45,507 nucleotides of DNA from Fidelibacterota bacterium (GCA_029939575.1 JAOZSR010000017.1:6629-52135); one strand, 5' to 3'. Positions 8,863 through 17,668 are shown, counted from the first letter of the stretch. The notes: generated by a model from the letters alone, not told the origin. Numbers and translations: made by a program.

Positions 8863-11800
8863 ATGAAAACAAAACCAATAATAAAGAAATTGTGCATCTT
8901 TCTCCTTTTGTCTTTGACCTGTTTTGCCCAGGTTCGAGAACCGGAGATTTTTCCCTTTAAAAATAAAAATATAATTTTATTACAAACAGTCGGTGGATTT
9001 AATTTTGATAATGATGAGTTTCTGGATATTCTGGGTATTGCTGCTAAAACTGACGAGTCCGGACAACCTGTACGAGGTTCAACATTTTTAGTTCATCTTG
9101 AAGAATCTGTCACCAAAGATTTTAATGTTGTTTGGAAATATCAAATTCCAAAAGACATTCGTGGCGATTTTACCGATATTACCGTAGCCGATCTTGATAA
9201 TGACCAGTTGCCAGAACTTTGTGCAACTTTGAATGTTGTGGAATCTTCTCAAAATGGAGATCCTTACTGGTTATATATTTTTGAATATACAAATGGAATA
9301 AAAACCGAAAACCTGGTGACATTTTCACAATCCGGAGAGTTGGCAATGCGACAGCGCCCATTATTTGTGGAAAATGGAGATTTTAATGGAGATGGTAATC
9401 AAGATTTAATTATTAGTTCAGGAAGTCCGGCGCGAGGAATATCTGTAATTTCTGTTAGAGGTGAATTAGATGAAAAAAACCTCTATTTTCTATATCAATC
9501 ATCTGATTTAGATATTTTAGATGGCATGTTACCATTCAGGGCAATGATAGCGGAATTAGATACGCTTCCCGGTGTAGAAATGTTAATATTCGGAGGAAAA
9601 TCAAAACTCCAGGCATCTGTATTCAGCTATTCCTCAATGATAAAGCCAATTTTGGGGTACACATTTAGTAACACCTACAGAAACCAGGTAGACATTACAA
9701 AGATTACAACCGGAGATATTGATGGAAACGGATATTCCGAAGTAGTAATTCCACAGAAACAGGGGGGCGCCCTGTTGCTTTGGAAAGATACAAATATTTT
9801 AAAATCAGACTTTCTCTTTCCGGCAGAAATCTCTTTGGAAGCTCTTGCTGTTATTGATAAAAACTCCAACGGTCTGGATGAAATTATTTTTCATCAAAAG
9901 AACTCTACCGGTATTGTAGAATATGAATATGATCTATCCGGATATATTTCCGACTTTAGTGCTTATTCCCGCTCTGTATCTGTTAATCATCTTTTAAATA
10001 ACATGAAATATCTTTCAATTAATCCGGTTGTAACCTATTCCGGAAAACAAGCCGGTTCAGTGATTATTCCCTTTTTCAATCCTCATTATGACCAACACGG
10101 ATTATGTTACTGGCAATTTGAAGAAAACAATGGTTTCGCTGAAAAAAATATTGTAGATGAGGTTTTAGTGGAAATTGACAGTGCGTTAACAAAAATCGAC
10201 TCAACCTTGCTTGATGGTGAAAAGCCATTGTTTTCTGAATTAAATAATATTTTAGGAGAATATTCCGGCTTTGATGGTGAAGAAACAAATCTGTCACCTG
10301 TAACAGAATCGCACGAAGCACTAAGGGTGCAGAATCTTCCCAAGCCTGATATTTTGGCACATGTTGGAGAAAAAGTAATTCACAAATTAAAAATTCCCGG
10401 ATTATCTCTGGAAAACATTCAAGGCCTTCGGTTTGATGTTAACACTCCCGAAGGAATGGCGTTTAATCTTTCTAACCAGGTGTTTGAATGGGTTCCGGCG
10501 GATTCCCAGCTTGGCCTCTACAATGTTCAAGCCGCTTTTTCCTGGGGTGAGCAGGAAATTTCCAAATCCTTTTCAATATATGTTAATGACCCGCCAAAAA
10601 TTACAACCAAGGTAAAAAAACGCGGTGTTATCCAAATTGGTGAATCTTTCCTTCTTAATATTTCACAGGAAGATCAAAATGAAAACCCGGCTGTGTTTTA
10701 TAAAATGCTTGACTATCCATCAGGTGCATCAATTAATCAAAAAGGTCAAATTACCTGGAAACCATCATTTAACCAAGTTGATTGGTTTGATTTTATTATC
10801 GAGGTTTCAGATGGTTTTGATATGGCTGTGATAGATTTTTCCCTTTTTGTAAATCATCCCGTCAGCATAGAATCAAAAGCCCCTGACCTGACAACTGTTG
10901 GTGAACCCTATGCTTATACTCCTGTTATTATTGATAAAAACAGGGGTGTTTTCCTGCCTGATTATGTAATGTCTCCAAAAATTACAGACTGGCAAAATTC
11001 AGCGGTCTTTGAAACCAAAATTTTGGAAGGCAATACAATTAAAAATCTGGCAAGTTATTCAGAAAGATTTAATAAAGAAATTGATATCAGCCCGTTAAAA
11101 GATTATGGTTTGGTTGAAACACTAACCGATGAAAGTAAATTAATTTTTTACTTTTCCGGAAATACAGAAAAGCTTCCCGATCCGTCAAAAGCAATAAAAG
11201 CCTTTTTTGGTCATCTAAAACTAAGTATTCCAAGATACACCAAGCCTGTTCGTATATATCTCTATAATTATAATTTAAAGGAAGGTCCGGTCGGGATGCA
11301 GATGTCTCCTTTTGGAAAGATCCGCTGGACACCAAACAACCAGCAATATGATTTTCAAACTCTGTCCTATACTGTAACAGATGGCTTTTTTACTGCCGAG
11401 GAACATGCCCAGATTTATGTCAATCACGTTCCAACTATCGTATCTACCCCAGAAGAAAAAGGATACGTAAATCGTCATTGGGAATATGATGTAAAAGTAA
11501 CAGATTTAAATACTGATAGCAAAATCCAATATACATTAATAAACGAACCGTCCGGAATGGTAATATCAACCGAGGGAAAAATTTCCTGGCGGCCAACTGA
11601 AATCCAAATCAATGAGCACCAATTTACTATTATTGCATCAGATGGCATGTCACAGGACAAACAGGAGTGTCGGATTTTTGTCAACATTAAGCCTAAAATA
11701 TTATCAATTCCAAAACCCGTAGCAGTTGCCGGGCTTGAATATGAATATCAATTTCAGGCCAAAGATCCAAACGGAGATCCCATTGTTTATAAAGCCATGA

Positions 11801-12048
11801 AATTACCAACCGGAGCCAGGTTTGATCCAACAACCGGTTTGTTAGTCTGGAAGCCTGATAAAAAACAAAAGGGTGTTAATAACATTGTGCTCGAAGTTGT
11901 TGATTCGCATGGAGAAAGTGCTGTCCAAGAATTTCAAATTCATGTTTTTCATAATCCTGGTGGCAAAGGTCGATCTTTTATCAAGACGTCATTATCAGTA
12001 ATCGGTTTTGCCGGTATTGTTGGCGCAATTGTTTATCTGGTTATTTAA
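8863..12048 (+). CDS. Large secreted/surface protein: FG-GAP/VCBS propeller plus cadherin-like Ig repeats
   Basis: 1061 residues from ATG at 8863, which follows AGGAGA (8854-8859); the frame extends upstream to 8785, but that start would hide the signal peptide KLCIFLLLSLTCFAQ. Residues about 30-400 contain FG-GAP-like repeats with calcium-loop cores such as DFNGDGNQD, DIDGNGYSE and DLDNDQLPE, suggesting a beta-propeller. From about residue 510 there are tandem Ig/cadherin-like domains, each ending in a (Y/F)VN(D/H/I) linker, with recurring ITWKP/ISWRP/LVWKP motifs (He_PIG/dystroglycan type). The last ~20 residues (SVIGFAGIVGAIVYLVI) are a hydrophobic anchor after a Gly/Lys-rich linker. This looks like an adhesin or carbohydrate-binding surface protein; the ligand is unknown. 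Confidence 0.85.
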   Translation: MKTKPIIKKLCIFLLLSLTCFAQVREPEIFPFKNKNIILLQTVGGFNFDNDEFLDILGIAAKTDESGQPVRGSTFLVHLEESVTKDFNVVWKYQIPKDIRGDFTDITVADLDNDQLPELCATLNVVESSQNGDPYWLYIFEYTNGIKTENLVTFSQSGELAMRQRPLFVENGDFNGDGNQDLIISSGSPARGISVISVRGELDEKNLYFLYQSSDLDILDGMLPFRAMIAELDTLPGVEMLIFGGKSKLQASVFSYSSMIKPILGYTFSNTYRNQVDITKITTGDIDGNGYSEVVIPQKQGGALLLWKDTNILKSDFLFPAEISLEALAVIDKNSNGLDEIIFHQKNSTGIVEYEYDLSGYISDFSAYSRSVSVNHLLNNMKYLSINPVVTYSGKQAGSVIIPFFNPHYDQHGLCYWQFEENNGFAEKNIVDEVLVEIDSALTKIDSTLLDGEKPLFSELNNILGEYSGFDGEETNLSPVTESHEALRVQNLPKPDILAHVGEKVIHKLKIPGLSLENIQGLRFDVNTPEGMAFNLSNQVFEWVPADSQLGLYNVQAAFSWGEQEISKSFSIYVNDPPKITTKVKKRGVIQIGESFLLNISQEDQNENPAVFYKMLDYPSGASINQKGQITWKPSFNQVDWFDFIIEVSDGFDMAVIDFSLFVNHPVSIESKAPDLTTVGEPYAYTPVIIDKNRGVFLPDYVMSPKITDWQNSAVFETKILEGNTIKNLASYSERFNKEIDISPLKDYGLVETLTDESKLIFYFSGNTEKLPDPSKAIKAFFGHLKLSIPRYTKPVRIYLYNYNLKEGPVGMQMSPFGKIRWTPNNQQYDFQTLSYTVTDGFFTAEEHAQIYVNHVPTIVSTPEEKGYVNRHWEYDVKVTDLNTDSKIQYTLINEPSGMVISTEGKISWRPTEIQINEHQFTIIASDGMSQDKQECRIFVNIKPKILSIPKPVAVAGLEYEYQFQAKDPNGDPIVYKAMKLPTGARFDPTTGLLVWKPDKKQKGVNNIVLEVVDSHGESAVQEFQIHVFHNPGGKGRSFIKTSLSVIGFAGIVGAIVYLVI

Positions 12049-12961
12049 AAATATTTGATAATTTCAGCCGATTATCCACATTGGTTTTTTTATAAATATT
12101 TGATAAATGATCACGCACTGTCAGTGGTGATAAAAATATTTTTTCGGCAATTTCTTTATTTGTTTTTCCTTCACAAACAAACTGAATAATTTCTGCTTCT
12201 CTGTCTGTAATATTATACTGTTTTATTAATTTGTCAAAATTATTCTCCTTTTTTTTATATCGAATATCATGATATTTCACAAACAGAAAAATGGATAATG
12301 GGTTTATTAATAATGCCATAAAACTTGTTATCATTATCAAAATAATATGAGAAAATAATTCCAGAATACCCGCAATAATCACTATTCCTAAAATTATAAA
12401 ATAAAATAATTCCATATAATAAATTAAACTCAACCAATATTTCCAGGATGTTACTTCAATTTTTTTTATATCTTTTCTAAAAACTCTTAATACATTGAAT
12501 ATCATTAGAAAAAATATTACCTGCATCAATAAAAGTATCATTGGTGGTAAAAAAAAGGGTAAGTATTTATTAAATATATAAAACAGTAAATGAAAAATAA
12601 TAAATATTGAAGTAATTATAAAAATCATCTTTTTAAATTTTCCGTTGCTTTCTCTTCCCATAATTCCGGCAAAAACAATCTTAAAATGATAAGCTAAATA
12701 CATAAGTATTAGTGGAATTCCAAAAAATAAAACTTGATTATATATACTAAAAGATTCTGTTGAATTTATATTAGAACCTGTAAAATCCAATATCGACCCT
12801 ATAGAATTAAATAGCATTAATAAAATATAAGCAACTAATAAATATATATTTGATTTTAAATATTTGAATTTATATCGATTAAATAATTGGACAGCAATAA
12901 ACAACGTAACCATTCCAACAGCAAAAGATAAAAACTGGAAACTATAGGAAAAATATATCAT
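12041..12961 (-). CDS. Membrane-bound LuxR-type transcriptional regulator
   Basis: 306 residues. About seven hydrophobic segments fill residues 1-235, followed by a cytoplasmic LuxR/NarL helix-turn-helix (about 245-306: ITDREAEIIQFVCEGKTNKEIAEKIFLS...TVRDHLSNIYKKTNV). The layout is a one-component membrane sensor that binds DNA directly, with no receiver domain. The last bases overlap the end of the convergent surface-protein gene by 8 bp, with no terminator between. The promoter side faces two small envelope genes across 175 bp that hold a 12-bp dyad and a terminator-like hairpin, so it may control itself and the divergent pair. The signal is unknown. Confidence 0.85.
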   Translation of the reverse strand: MIYFSYSFQFLSFAVGMVTLFIAVQLFNRYKFKYLKSNIYLLVAYILLMLFNSIGSILDFTGSNINSTESFSIYNQVLFFGIPLILMYLAYHFKIVFAGIMGRESNGKFKKMIFIITSIFIIFHLLFYIFNKYLPFFLPPMILLLMQVIFFLMIFNVLRVFRKDIKKIEVTSWKYWLSLIYYMELFYFIILGIVIIAGILELFSHIILIMITSFMALLINPLSIFLFVKYHDIRYKKKENNFDKLIKQYNITDREAEIIQFVCEGKTNKEIAEKIFLSPLTVRDHLSNIYKKTNVDNRLKLSNIFK

Positions 12962-12982
12962 AATTCTCTTTCTCTTCTATTC

Positions 12983-12994
12983 CGACAAATGTCG
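12983..12994. promoter_or_regulatory. Short dyad CGACA-AA-TGTCG, candidate operator
   Basis: Perfect 5-bp arms around AA, 22 bases upstream of the start of the membrane LuxR-type regulator. A site for autoregulation is plausible but unproven. Confidence 0.25.
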
Positions 12995-13001
12995 TGTTAT
13001 T

Positions 13002-13057
13002 AAAAAACCTATGGATGTAGGATACTAAATTTGTTTTTAATATTGTAGGTTTTTTTT
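13002..13057 (+). terminator. Terminator-like hairpin in a divergent promoter region (possible attenuator)
   Basis: AAAAAACCTA (13002-13011) pairs perfectly with TAGGTTTTTT (13046-13055), and the plus strand continues as a T run. It lies between two diverging genes, upstream of the plus-strand gene at 13137. If transcription starts before it, the element would act as an attenuator of that gene. The loop is long (34 bases), so folding strength is uncertain. Confidence 0.4.
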
Positions 13058-13136
13058 GTTATTCCAATAAAAAAGGAAGGAATAATAAAAATTTTACTTT
13101 TTTTGACACTAACCCAATGTAAACAAGGAGAAAAGA

Positions 13137-13514
13137 ATGAAAAAATTATTAATGCTATGTTTGATTTTTATTAATCTTGGATTTGCCCAATTTAAGATTA
13201 TTGATGCAACCAATATTGAAGAACTGGTAAAGCACAAAAACAAAATAGTTTCAGTCAAAGGCCAAATTATTAATACCACATTATCAACAACAGGTAAAAC
13301 AAGATATCTGAATTTTGGCGTCGATTATACAAAAAGTTTTACCTGTGTAATCTTTTCCAGGCATTTGAAAAATTTTACAAAAAAAGAAATCAAACCTCTT
13401 GAATATTACCAAAACAAAGAAGTAATCATTACGGGCAAACTAAAAATATATAAAGATAGTCCGGAAATAATTATTGCATTTCCCAAACAAATCAAAATCA
13501 TAGGTAAGGAGTAA
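13137..13514 (+). CDS. Small secreted OB-fold-like protein, hypothetical
   Basis: 125 residues with a signal peptide (MKKLLMLCLIFINLGFAQ). The mature part has the strand pattern of a periplasmic OB-fold/tRNA-anticodon-like domain: NKIVSVKGQIIN...TRYLNFGVDYTKSFTCVIF...YYQNKEVIITGKLKIYKDSPEIII, as in YhcR/BOF-type domains that accompany secreted nucleases or bind small ligands. No catalytic residues are seen. The start follows AAGGAG. It is 6 bases ahead of a small membrane protein and probably co-transcribed with it. Confidence 0.7.
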   Translation: MKKLLMLCLIFINLGFAQFKIIDATNIEELVKHKNKIVSVKGQIINTTLSTTGKTRYLNFGVDYTKSFTCVIFSRHLKNFTKKEIKPLEYYQNKEVIITGKLKIYKDSPEIIIAFPKQIKIIGKE

Positions 13515-13520
13515 ACTATA

Positions 13521-13961
13521 ATGAATTTTTTTAAATTCTCATTAAAAGCAATGCTTGTTCATACTATAACCTATTTTATTTTTGGAATAATTTTATCAAA
13601 TATATTTGATTATCAGGAAATATTTGAAATGGAAATCATTAGAGATTTTATGAGAAGTTATGATTCTCCAATGATAATGTTAGGACCACTACTTCAGCCA
13701 ATTCGGGGTTTTGTTTTTGCCCTTGGAATCTGGCCAATCCGAGAAATGATCTTTCGCAAAAAGTATGGCTGGCTAATACTTTGGAACATTATTGTGGTTT
13801 TTGGAATAATTTCAACTCCATCAGCTGCACCCGCTTCTATTGAAGGTGTAATATATTCAAAATTACCTTTGTGGTACCATTTTATTGGATTTCCGGAACT
13901 TTTATTACAAACACTAACATTTTCACTGTGGTTATATTTTTGGAATAGAGATAGAATTTAA
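13521..13961 (+). CDS. Small integral membrane protein, unknown function
   Basis: 146 residues with four likely membrane segments (about residues 9-28, 50-70, 82-102 and 122-140) and a conserved-looking middle GPLLQPIRGFVFALGIWPIRE. I do not recognise the family. It follows the OB-fold gene by 6 bases and is closed by a stem-loop terminator, so the two form a short operon divergent from the membrane LuxR-type regulator. Confidence 0.7.
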   Translation: MNFFKFSLKAMLVHTITYFIFGIILSNIFDYQEIFEMEIIRDFMRSYDSPMIMLGPLLQPIRGFVFALGIWPIREMIFRKKYGWLILWNIIVVFGIISTPSAAPASIEGVIYSKLPLWYHFIGFPELLLQTLTFSLWLYFWNRDRI

Positions 13962-14027
13962 CTCATTATAGTATCTACATTATTAATCTTGTGCAGTAAA
14001 AAAATCCTCACGAAGACCTAAACATTT

Positions 14028-14055
14028 AAAAGCCCTGTCACGGCGGGGCTTTTTT
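14028..14055. terminator. Rho-independent terminator, usable from both sides
   Basis: AAAAGCCC and GGGCTTTT (with further T) flank a 10-base loop between a plus-strand gene ending at 13961 and a minus-strand gene ending at 14093. The A and T flanks let it work in both directions. Confidence 0.8.
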
Positions 14056-14092
14056 ATACTTTCAATAATCACAATGATTGTATCTCGTCATA

Positions 14093-14965
14093 TTATTTAT
14101 TGGCATAACAATATACACAACCATGTCGGCAACTATTATAAACACCAATATCTTTACTTTGAAAGCAACCACAATCCTTCCTGGTGGGTGAAATTTTTTC
14201 AGTAAATTTTTCCTCCGGAAACAACTCTTTAAGCAAATTTATGTCAATACAATGAGCCTGGGTAACTCCTGCCCTGACAGCAACTTCCTTTTCGCAACAG
14301 CTATAAAGTTTAATGTTATTTTTATTGGCAATGGTTTGTATTTGTGAGAAAAAATCAACTTGTTTGCTAAAATCAGGGGTTTCAAATTTCATCTTGCCTG
14401 ATTCTTCGATTTGGCGAAAGTGTCGTTTAATTTTTCCGTATTTATCCACAAAACTAACATAACATCTACTACAATATTTTCGTAATTGTTCCGCTAAAAA
14501 ACCAAAGGCTTTTAAACGCTCATCAAAATCAGAAAGGTTGGAAAAAATAATAGGATCAAAGCGCCATAAAATTCTATGTTTGCCAAATTTTGCATATAAA
14601 CTGGCAGCTGTTTGTACTAAATCAGAAATTGAGGGAATATTAGGCTCAAGAATTTCCTGTGCTTTTTTGGAAAATCCATTAATGGTAAAATGGAAAAGAA
14701 AACGACCGTCATAATCCGGGGCGATTTTGTTTAATACTGATAAAAAAGGCTGATAGTTTTTTGACCAAAAAATTATCACACTCACATCTCGGGGTTGTAA
14801 AGAAACTCTATACTTTTTTCCGGAATAGGGATTGGGAACTTCTACAAAACCCCGTTTTATAGCTTTAAGAAATTGATTACCAAAAAAAGCCGGAATATCA
14901 GATCTCCGGCTGGCAGAAATTATATTTTTTCTAATGGTTGTGTTTGGGAAAAGTTCGTTACTCAC
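14093..14965 (-). CDS. DUF1848 family protein with C-terminal CxxxCxxC cluster
   Basis: 290 residues. The opening IISASRRSDIPAFFGNQF and the VSVIIFWSKNYQPFL segment are hallmarks of DUF1848. The protein ends with Cys279-x3-Cys283-x2-Cys286 (SCRHGCVYCYAN), the spacing that binds a [4Fe-4S] cluster in radical SAM enzymes, but at the C-terminus instead of the N-terminus. More cysteines precede it (CGC at about 265). The barrel-like fold and cluster suggest a radical-SAM-related enzyme of unknown reaction. The start is GTG, overlapping the upstream lipoprotein stop by 4 bases (GTGA), so the two are coupled. Confidence 0.88.
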   Translation of the reverse strand: MSNELFPNTTIRKNIISASRRSDIPAFFGNQFLKAIKRGFVEVPNPYSGKKYRVSLQPRDVSVIIFWSKNYQPFLSVLNKIAPDYDGRFLFHFTINGFSKKAQEILEPNIPSISDLVQTAASLYAKFGKHRILWRFDPIIFSNLSDFDERLKAFGFLAEQLRKYCSRCYVSFVDKYGKIKRHFRQIEESGKMKFETPDFSKQVDFFSQIQTIANKNNIKLYSCCEKEVAVRAGVTQAHCIDINLLKELFPEEKFTEKISPTRKDCGCFQSKDIGVYNSCRHGCVYCYANK

Positions 14966-15336
14966 TGTAAGGGTGGTTTCTGGTTCAGAATACTATTAAC
15001 AGTAATATTGAGACTGTCGAGTGATTTTTTCTGCTTTACCAATTGAATTAATTTATAGTTTTGATCAGAGGGGTGAAGGTCAAAGGCAATTTCCGCTTCT
15101 TTGAGTGCATATTCAAACCATCCTTTTTTAATATAGGAAACCGCCAGACTGTGATGAGCAAGGTATTGTGCCGGAGCTTCCCGGGTAGCGGCTTTGAATT
15201 CCAGGATAGCCTCATCAATAAGACCTTTATTAAAATACCATTTTCCGTTCTGATAATGTTCAGTATACCTGTCTGTACATCCAGCAAAAATAATCAATAA
15301 AAAAAGTAGGGCAAAAAATAAAGTTGGCTTGTTCAT
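14962..15336 (-). CDS. TPR-containing lipoprotein
   Basis: 124 residues. The N-terminus has a lipobox ending at Cys20 (LIIFAGC), so it is probably a lipid-anchored envelope protein. Two TPR-like helical pairs follow (NGKWYFNKGLIDEAILEFKA and HHSLAVSYIKKGWFEYALKE). It would act as a small protein-binding scaffold; the partner is unknown. It overlaps the DUF1848 gene by 4 bases. Confidence 0.8.
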   Translation of the reverse strand: MNKPTLFFALLFLLIIFAGCTDRYTEHYQNGKWYFNKGLIDEAILEFKAATREAPAQYLAHHSLAVSYIKKGWFEYALKEAEIAFDLHPSDQNYKLIQLVKQKKSLDSLNITVNSILNQKPPLQ

Positions 15337-15797
15337 GTTATCTCCTGTTAATTCTATCCATTTATTAAATTTATATTAAACAGATGTAAATACAAAAGAT
15401 TTTTACAGGATTATATAAATTCATTTTAGAAAATATTCAATAACTAATAACACTTACATTCCCAATAATCATAACATGTTGTTTTTTTAGATATTTATTA
15501 TTTTGAATGATTTTAAAGACGATGACAATCATATTATTCGCTGGCATAATGTTTTAATATAAAACAGCAAGATCCTAAAATAGGTGAAGAATTTTATACT
15601 TATACCAACACAAAATAATCTATTTAACCAATAGAAGTAATAACATAATATATTATCACAATAAATAAAATATAATCTCAATCAAGATTGAAAAGAAAAA
15701 ATAAATGTTATATATTATAAAGGTTATTTTTTTGAAAAAACTAAATAATATAGACAATACATCTGACCTTATTAACTAATAAAAAGAAGGATAAATA
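15337..15797. other. AT-rich divergent intergenic region upstream of ackA
   Basis: It carries the promoters of the TPR lipoprotein (left) and acetate kinase (right). I see only AT-rich tracts, no gene, no long dyad and no convincing -35/-10 pair. The ribosome-binding site of ackA is AAGAAGGA at about 15784-15791. Confidence 0.5.
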
Positions 15798-16997
15798 ATG
15801 AACGTATTGACTCTTAACTCCGGCAGTTCTTCGGTAAAATATCAACTGATTAATACTGCTGATCAAAATGTATTATGCCTGGGAATCGTTGAACGAATTG
15901 GTATTCAGGGCACCAGGATGAAACACAAAAGACCGGGAAAAGAACCGATCTCAATGGTTTTGGAAGGTAAGTCTAATCATGAAATTGCAATTGAAACCAT
16001 TCTCAAAACTATTGTTGGGGAAAAAACTGGTGTGATTAATTCTCTTGATGAGATCGAAGCTGTTGGCCATCGCCTTGTACATGGTGGTGATAAATTTTCT
16101 GAATCAGTTTTGATAAACAACGAGGTAATTGAAACTCTTTATCAGTGTGTTGACTTTGCCCCATTACATAATCCCCACAATATCAAAGGTATTGAGGCTG
16201 CTCAAAAAAACCTTCCCAATGTCCAAAACGTTGGTGTTTTTGACACATCCTTTCATTCAACATTACCAAAAGTAGCATATCTTTATGGGATACCCTATGA
16301 TTTATATAAAGAAATGGGTATCAGGCGCTATGGATTTCATGGCACATCTCACTATTTTGTGTCCAAAAAAGCTGCCGAAATGATTGGAAAACCAATTGAA
16401 GACTTAAAACTCATTACCTGTCATTTAGGAAACGGAGCAAGTATTACTGCAATCAAAAACGGGAAGTCAATTGATACAAGCATGGGATTCACTCCCCTGG
16501 AAGGCCTGATAATGGGAACCCGATGCGGAGATATTGATCCCGGAGTAATTTTTCACATCGCCAACAAAGAGGAATTCACAATGGAAGAGACAAACCACTT
16601 CTTTAATAAACGTTGTGGAATGCTGGGATTAACCGGGTACACAAGCGATATGCTTGATATTGAAAACGATGCCTTGAAAGGCAAAAAACGCGCCCGCATG
16701 GCTCTGGATATTTACAATTATCGTATAATTAAATATATCGGCGCATACGCAGCTGCAATGAACGGTGTAGATGCGATTGTATTTACCGGCGGTATTGGCG
16801 AAAACTCTGATATTATCCGAAAAGAAATTTTATCTGACATGGATTATCTTGGAATTAAGATTGATCACAATAAAAATAATGGATTAAGGGGCAAAAGCGG
16901 CTTTATTAATTCTGACGATTCAAAGACCAAGGTATTAGTTGTGCCTACTAATGAAGAGTTGGTTATCGCTCTTGAAACAAGCAGAATGTTATCATAA
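15798..16997 (+). CDS. ackA: Acetate kinase
   Basis: 399 residues, normal length. ATP + acetate = ADP + acetyl phosphate, in the cytoplasm, the last ATP-yielding step of acetate fermentation. Key residues known from Methanosarcina thermophila Ack are all visible: N7 (LTLNSGSSSVKYQL), R92 in HRLVHGG, D149 (VFDTSFHST), H181 in RRYGFHGTSHYF, R242 in MGTRCGD, and the C-terminal glutamate in TNEELVIA. The phosphate-binding loops FTGGIGEN and HLGNGASI are intact. No phosphotransacetylase gene is adjacent; ackA stands alone between long intergenic regions. Confidence 0.97.
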   Translation: MNVLTLNSGSSSVKYQLINTADQNVLCLGIVERIGIQGTRMKHKRPGKEPISMVLEGKSNHEIAIETILKTIVGEKTGVINSLDEIEAVGHRLVHGGDKFSESVLINNEVIETLYQCVDFAPLHNPHNIKGIEAAQKNLPNVQNVGVFDTSFHSTLPKVAYLYGIPYDLYKEMGIRRYGFHGTSHYFVSKKAAEMIGKPIEDLKLITCHLGNGASITAIKNGKSIDTSMGFTPLEGLIMGTRCGDIDPGVIFHIANKEEFTMEETNHFFNKRCGMLGLTGYTSDMLDIENDALKGKKRARMALDIYNYRIIKYIGAYAAAMNGVDAIVFTGGIGENSDIIRKEILSDMDYLGIKIDHNKNNGLRGKSGFINSDDSKTKVLVVPTNEELVIALETSRMLS

Positions 16998-17171
16998 AAT
17001 TTTTATTTACAAAGTTCCAAAATTAACATAGTATTATAATTTTAAAGTTAGATGATAAAAAGTAGTCAAGAAACTGACAGAGAATTATAAAAATTTGGTT
17101 CATTTATTCCTATAGTAATAATATATTAGATTTTAAGATATATTAATAAAACTTGAATTGTTATGGAAAAT

Positions 17172-17188
17172 AACAGACACTGTCTGTT
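17172..17188. promoter_or_regulatory. Perfect 8-1-8 palindrome AACAGACA-C-TGTCTGTT
   Basis: The two 8-bp arms match perfectly around a single C, with higher GC than the surroundings. This is the shape of a dimeric regulator's operator. It lies 175 bp after ackA and about 340 bp before the promoter-like pair of the histidine kinase gene, so its target is unclear. Confidence 0.4.
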
Positions 17189-17395
17189 GAATCTGAAATT
17201 TATTTTCAATTAAGTTGGTCTCATTATTTATTGTTAATGAGAATAAATAATATTTAGGAACGAAAATGTTACGAAAGTGAATCCATAGAAAACAATTGGA
17301 ATTGTTTTATGCAAAGACAAAAATAACACACCTGTTGAAATAACATTACCGTAAAATAAAGAACAAATACATCTAATCATTATCTATTAAAATTC

Positions 17396-17441
17396 ATACC
17401 CCACCTCACTTTGTCCAAAACAAAATTGGTTGGGTATTTTT
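17396..17441 (+). terminator. Stem-loop followed by T-rich tract, possible terminator of ackA or of a small RNA
   Basis: ATACCC (17396-17401) pairs with GGGTAT (17432-17437); after one mismatch the stem continues ACC/GGT, and an inner TTTGT/ACAAA pair can form. The plus strand then reads TTTTTG. It is 400 bp beyond ackA, so it ends either a long 3' UTR or an independent short transcript. Confidence 0.4.
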
Positions 17442-17524
17442 GTTTATATTTTACTTATTCTAATATTAACAAGATGTACCCAACAACAGTATTTTTCCCT
17501 ATATTTTTAAATTCTAAAAAAACA

Positions 17525-17554
17525 TTGACACATATTACTAATTTGTTGTATTCT
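17525..17554 (+). promoter_or_regulatory. Candidate sigma70-type promoter for the hybrid histidine kinase
   Basis: TTGACA (17525-17530), an 18-base spacer and TATTCT (17549-17554). Transcription would begin near 17561, giving a 5' UTR of about 140 bases that contains the Fur-like dyad. Confidence 0.4.
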
Positions 17555-17655
17555 TATTTGGTAGGCAATTAGGCAATACTTTAATATTAGATTTTTCAGA
17601 AAATTCAAAAAACCAAGTTTTAAGACAATTATCATTATGAAAATCTATATTTTGC

Positions 17656-17668
17656 GATAATGATTATC
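17656..17668. promoter_or_regulatory. Fur-box-like dyad GATAAT-G-ATTATC
   Basis: This 13-mer is an exact 6-1-6 arrangement of the GATAAT hexamer known from Fur operators, 31 bases upstream of the kinase start. In AT-rich DNA such a match can arise by chance, and no iron genes are adjacent. Confidence 0.25.

Noticed and set aside
12072-12080. Perfect DnaA-box sequence TTATCCACA
   Set aside because: It is a single copy inside the coding end of the membrane LuxR-type gene (NVDN codons), with no cluster around it and far from the replication genes.
13103-13108. TTGACA upstream of the OB-fold gene as a -35 box
   Set aside because: No -10-like sequence follows at 16-18 bases before the ribosome-binding site.
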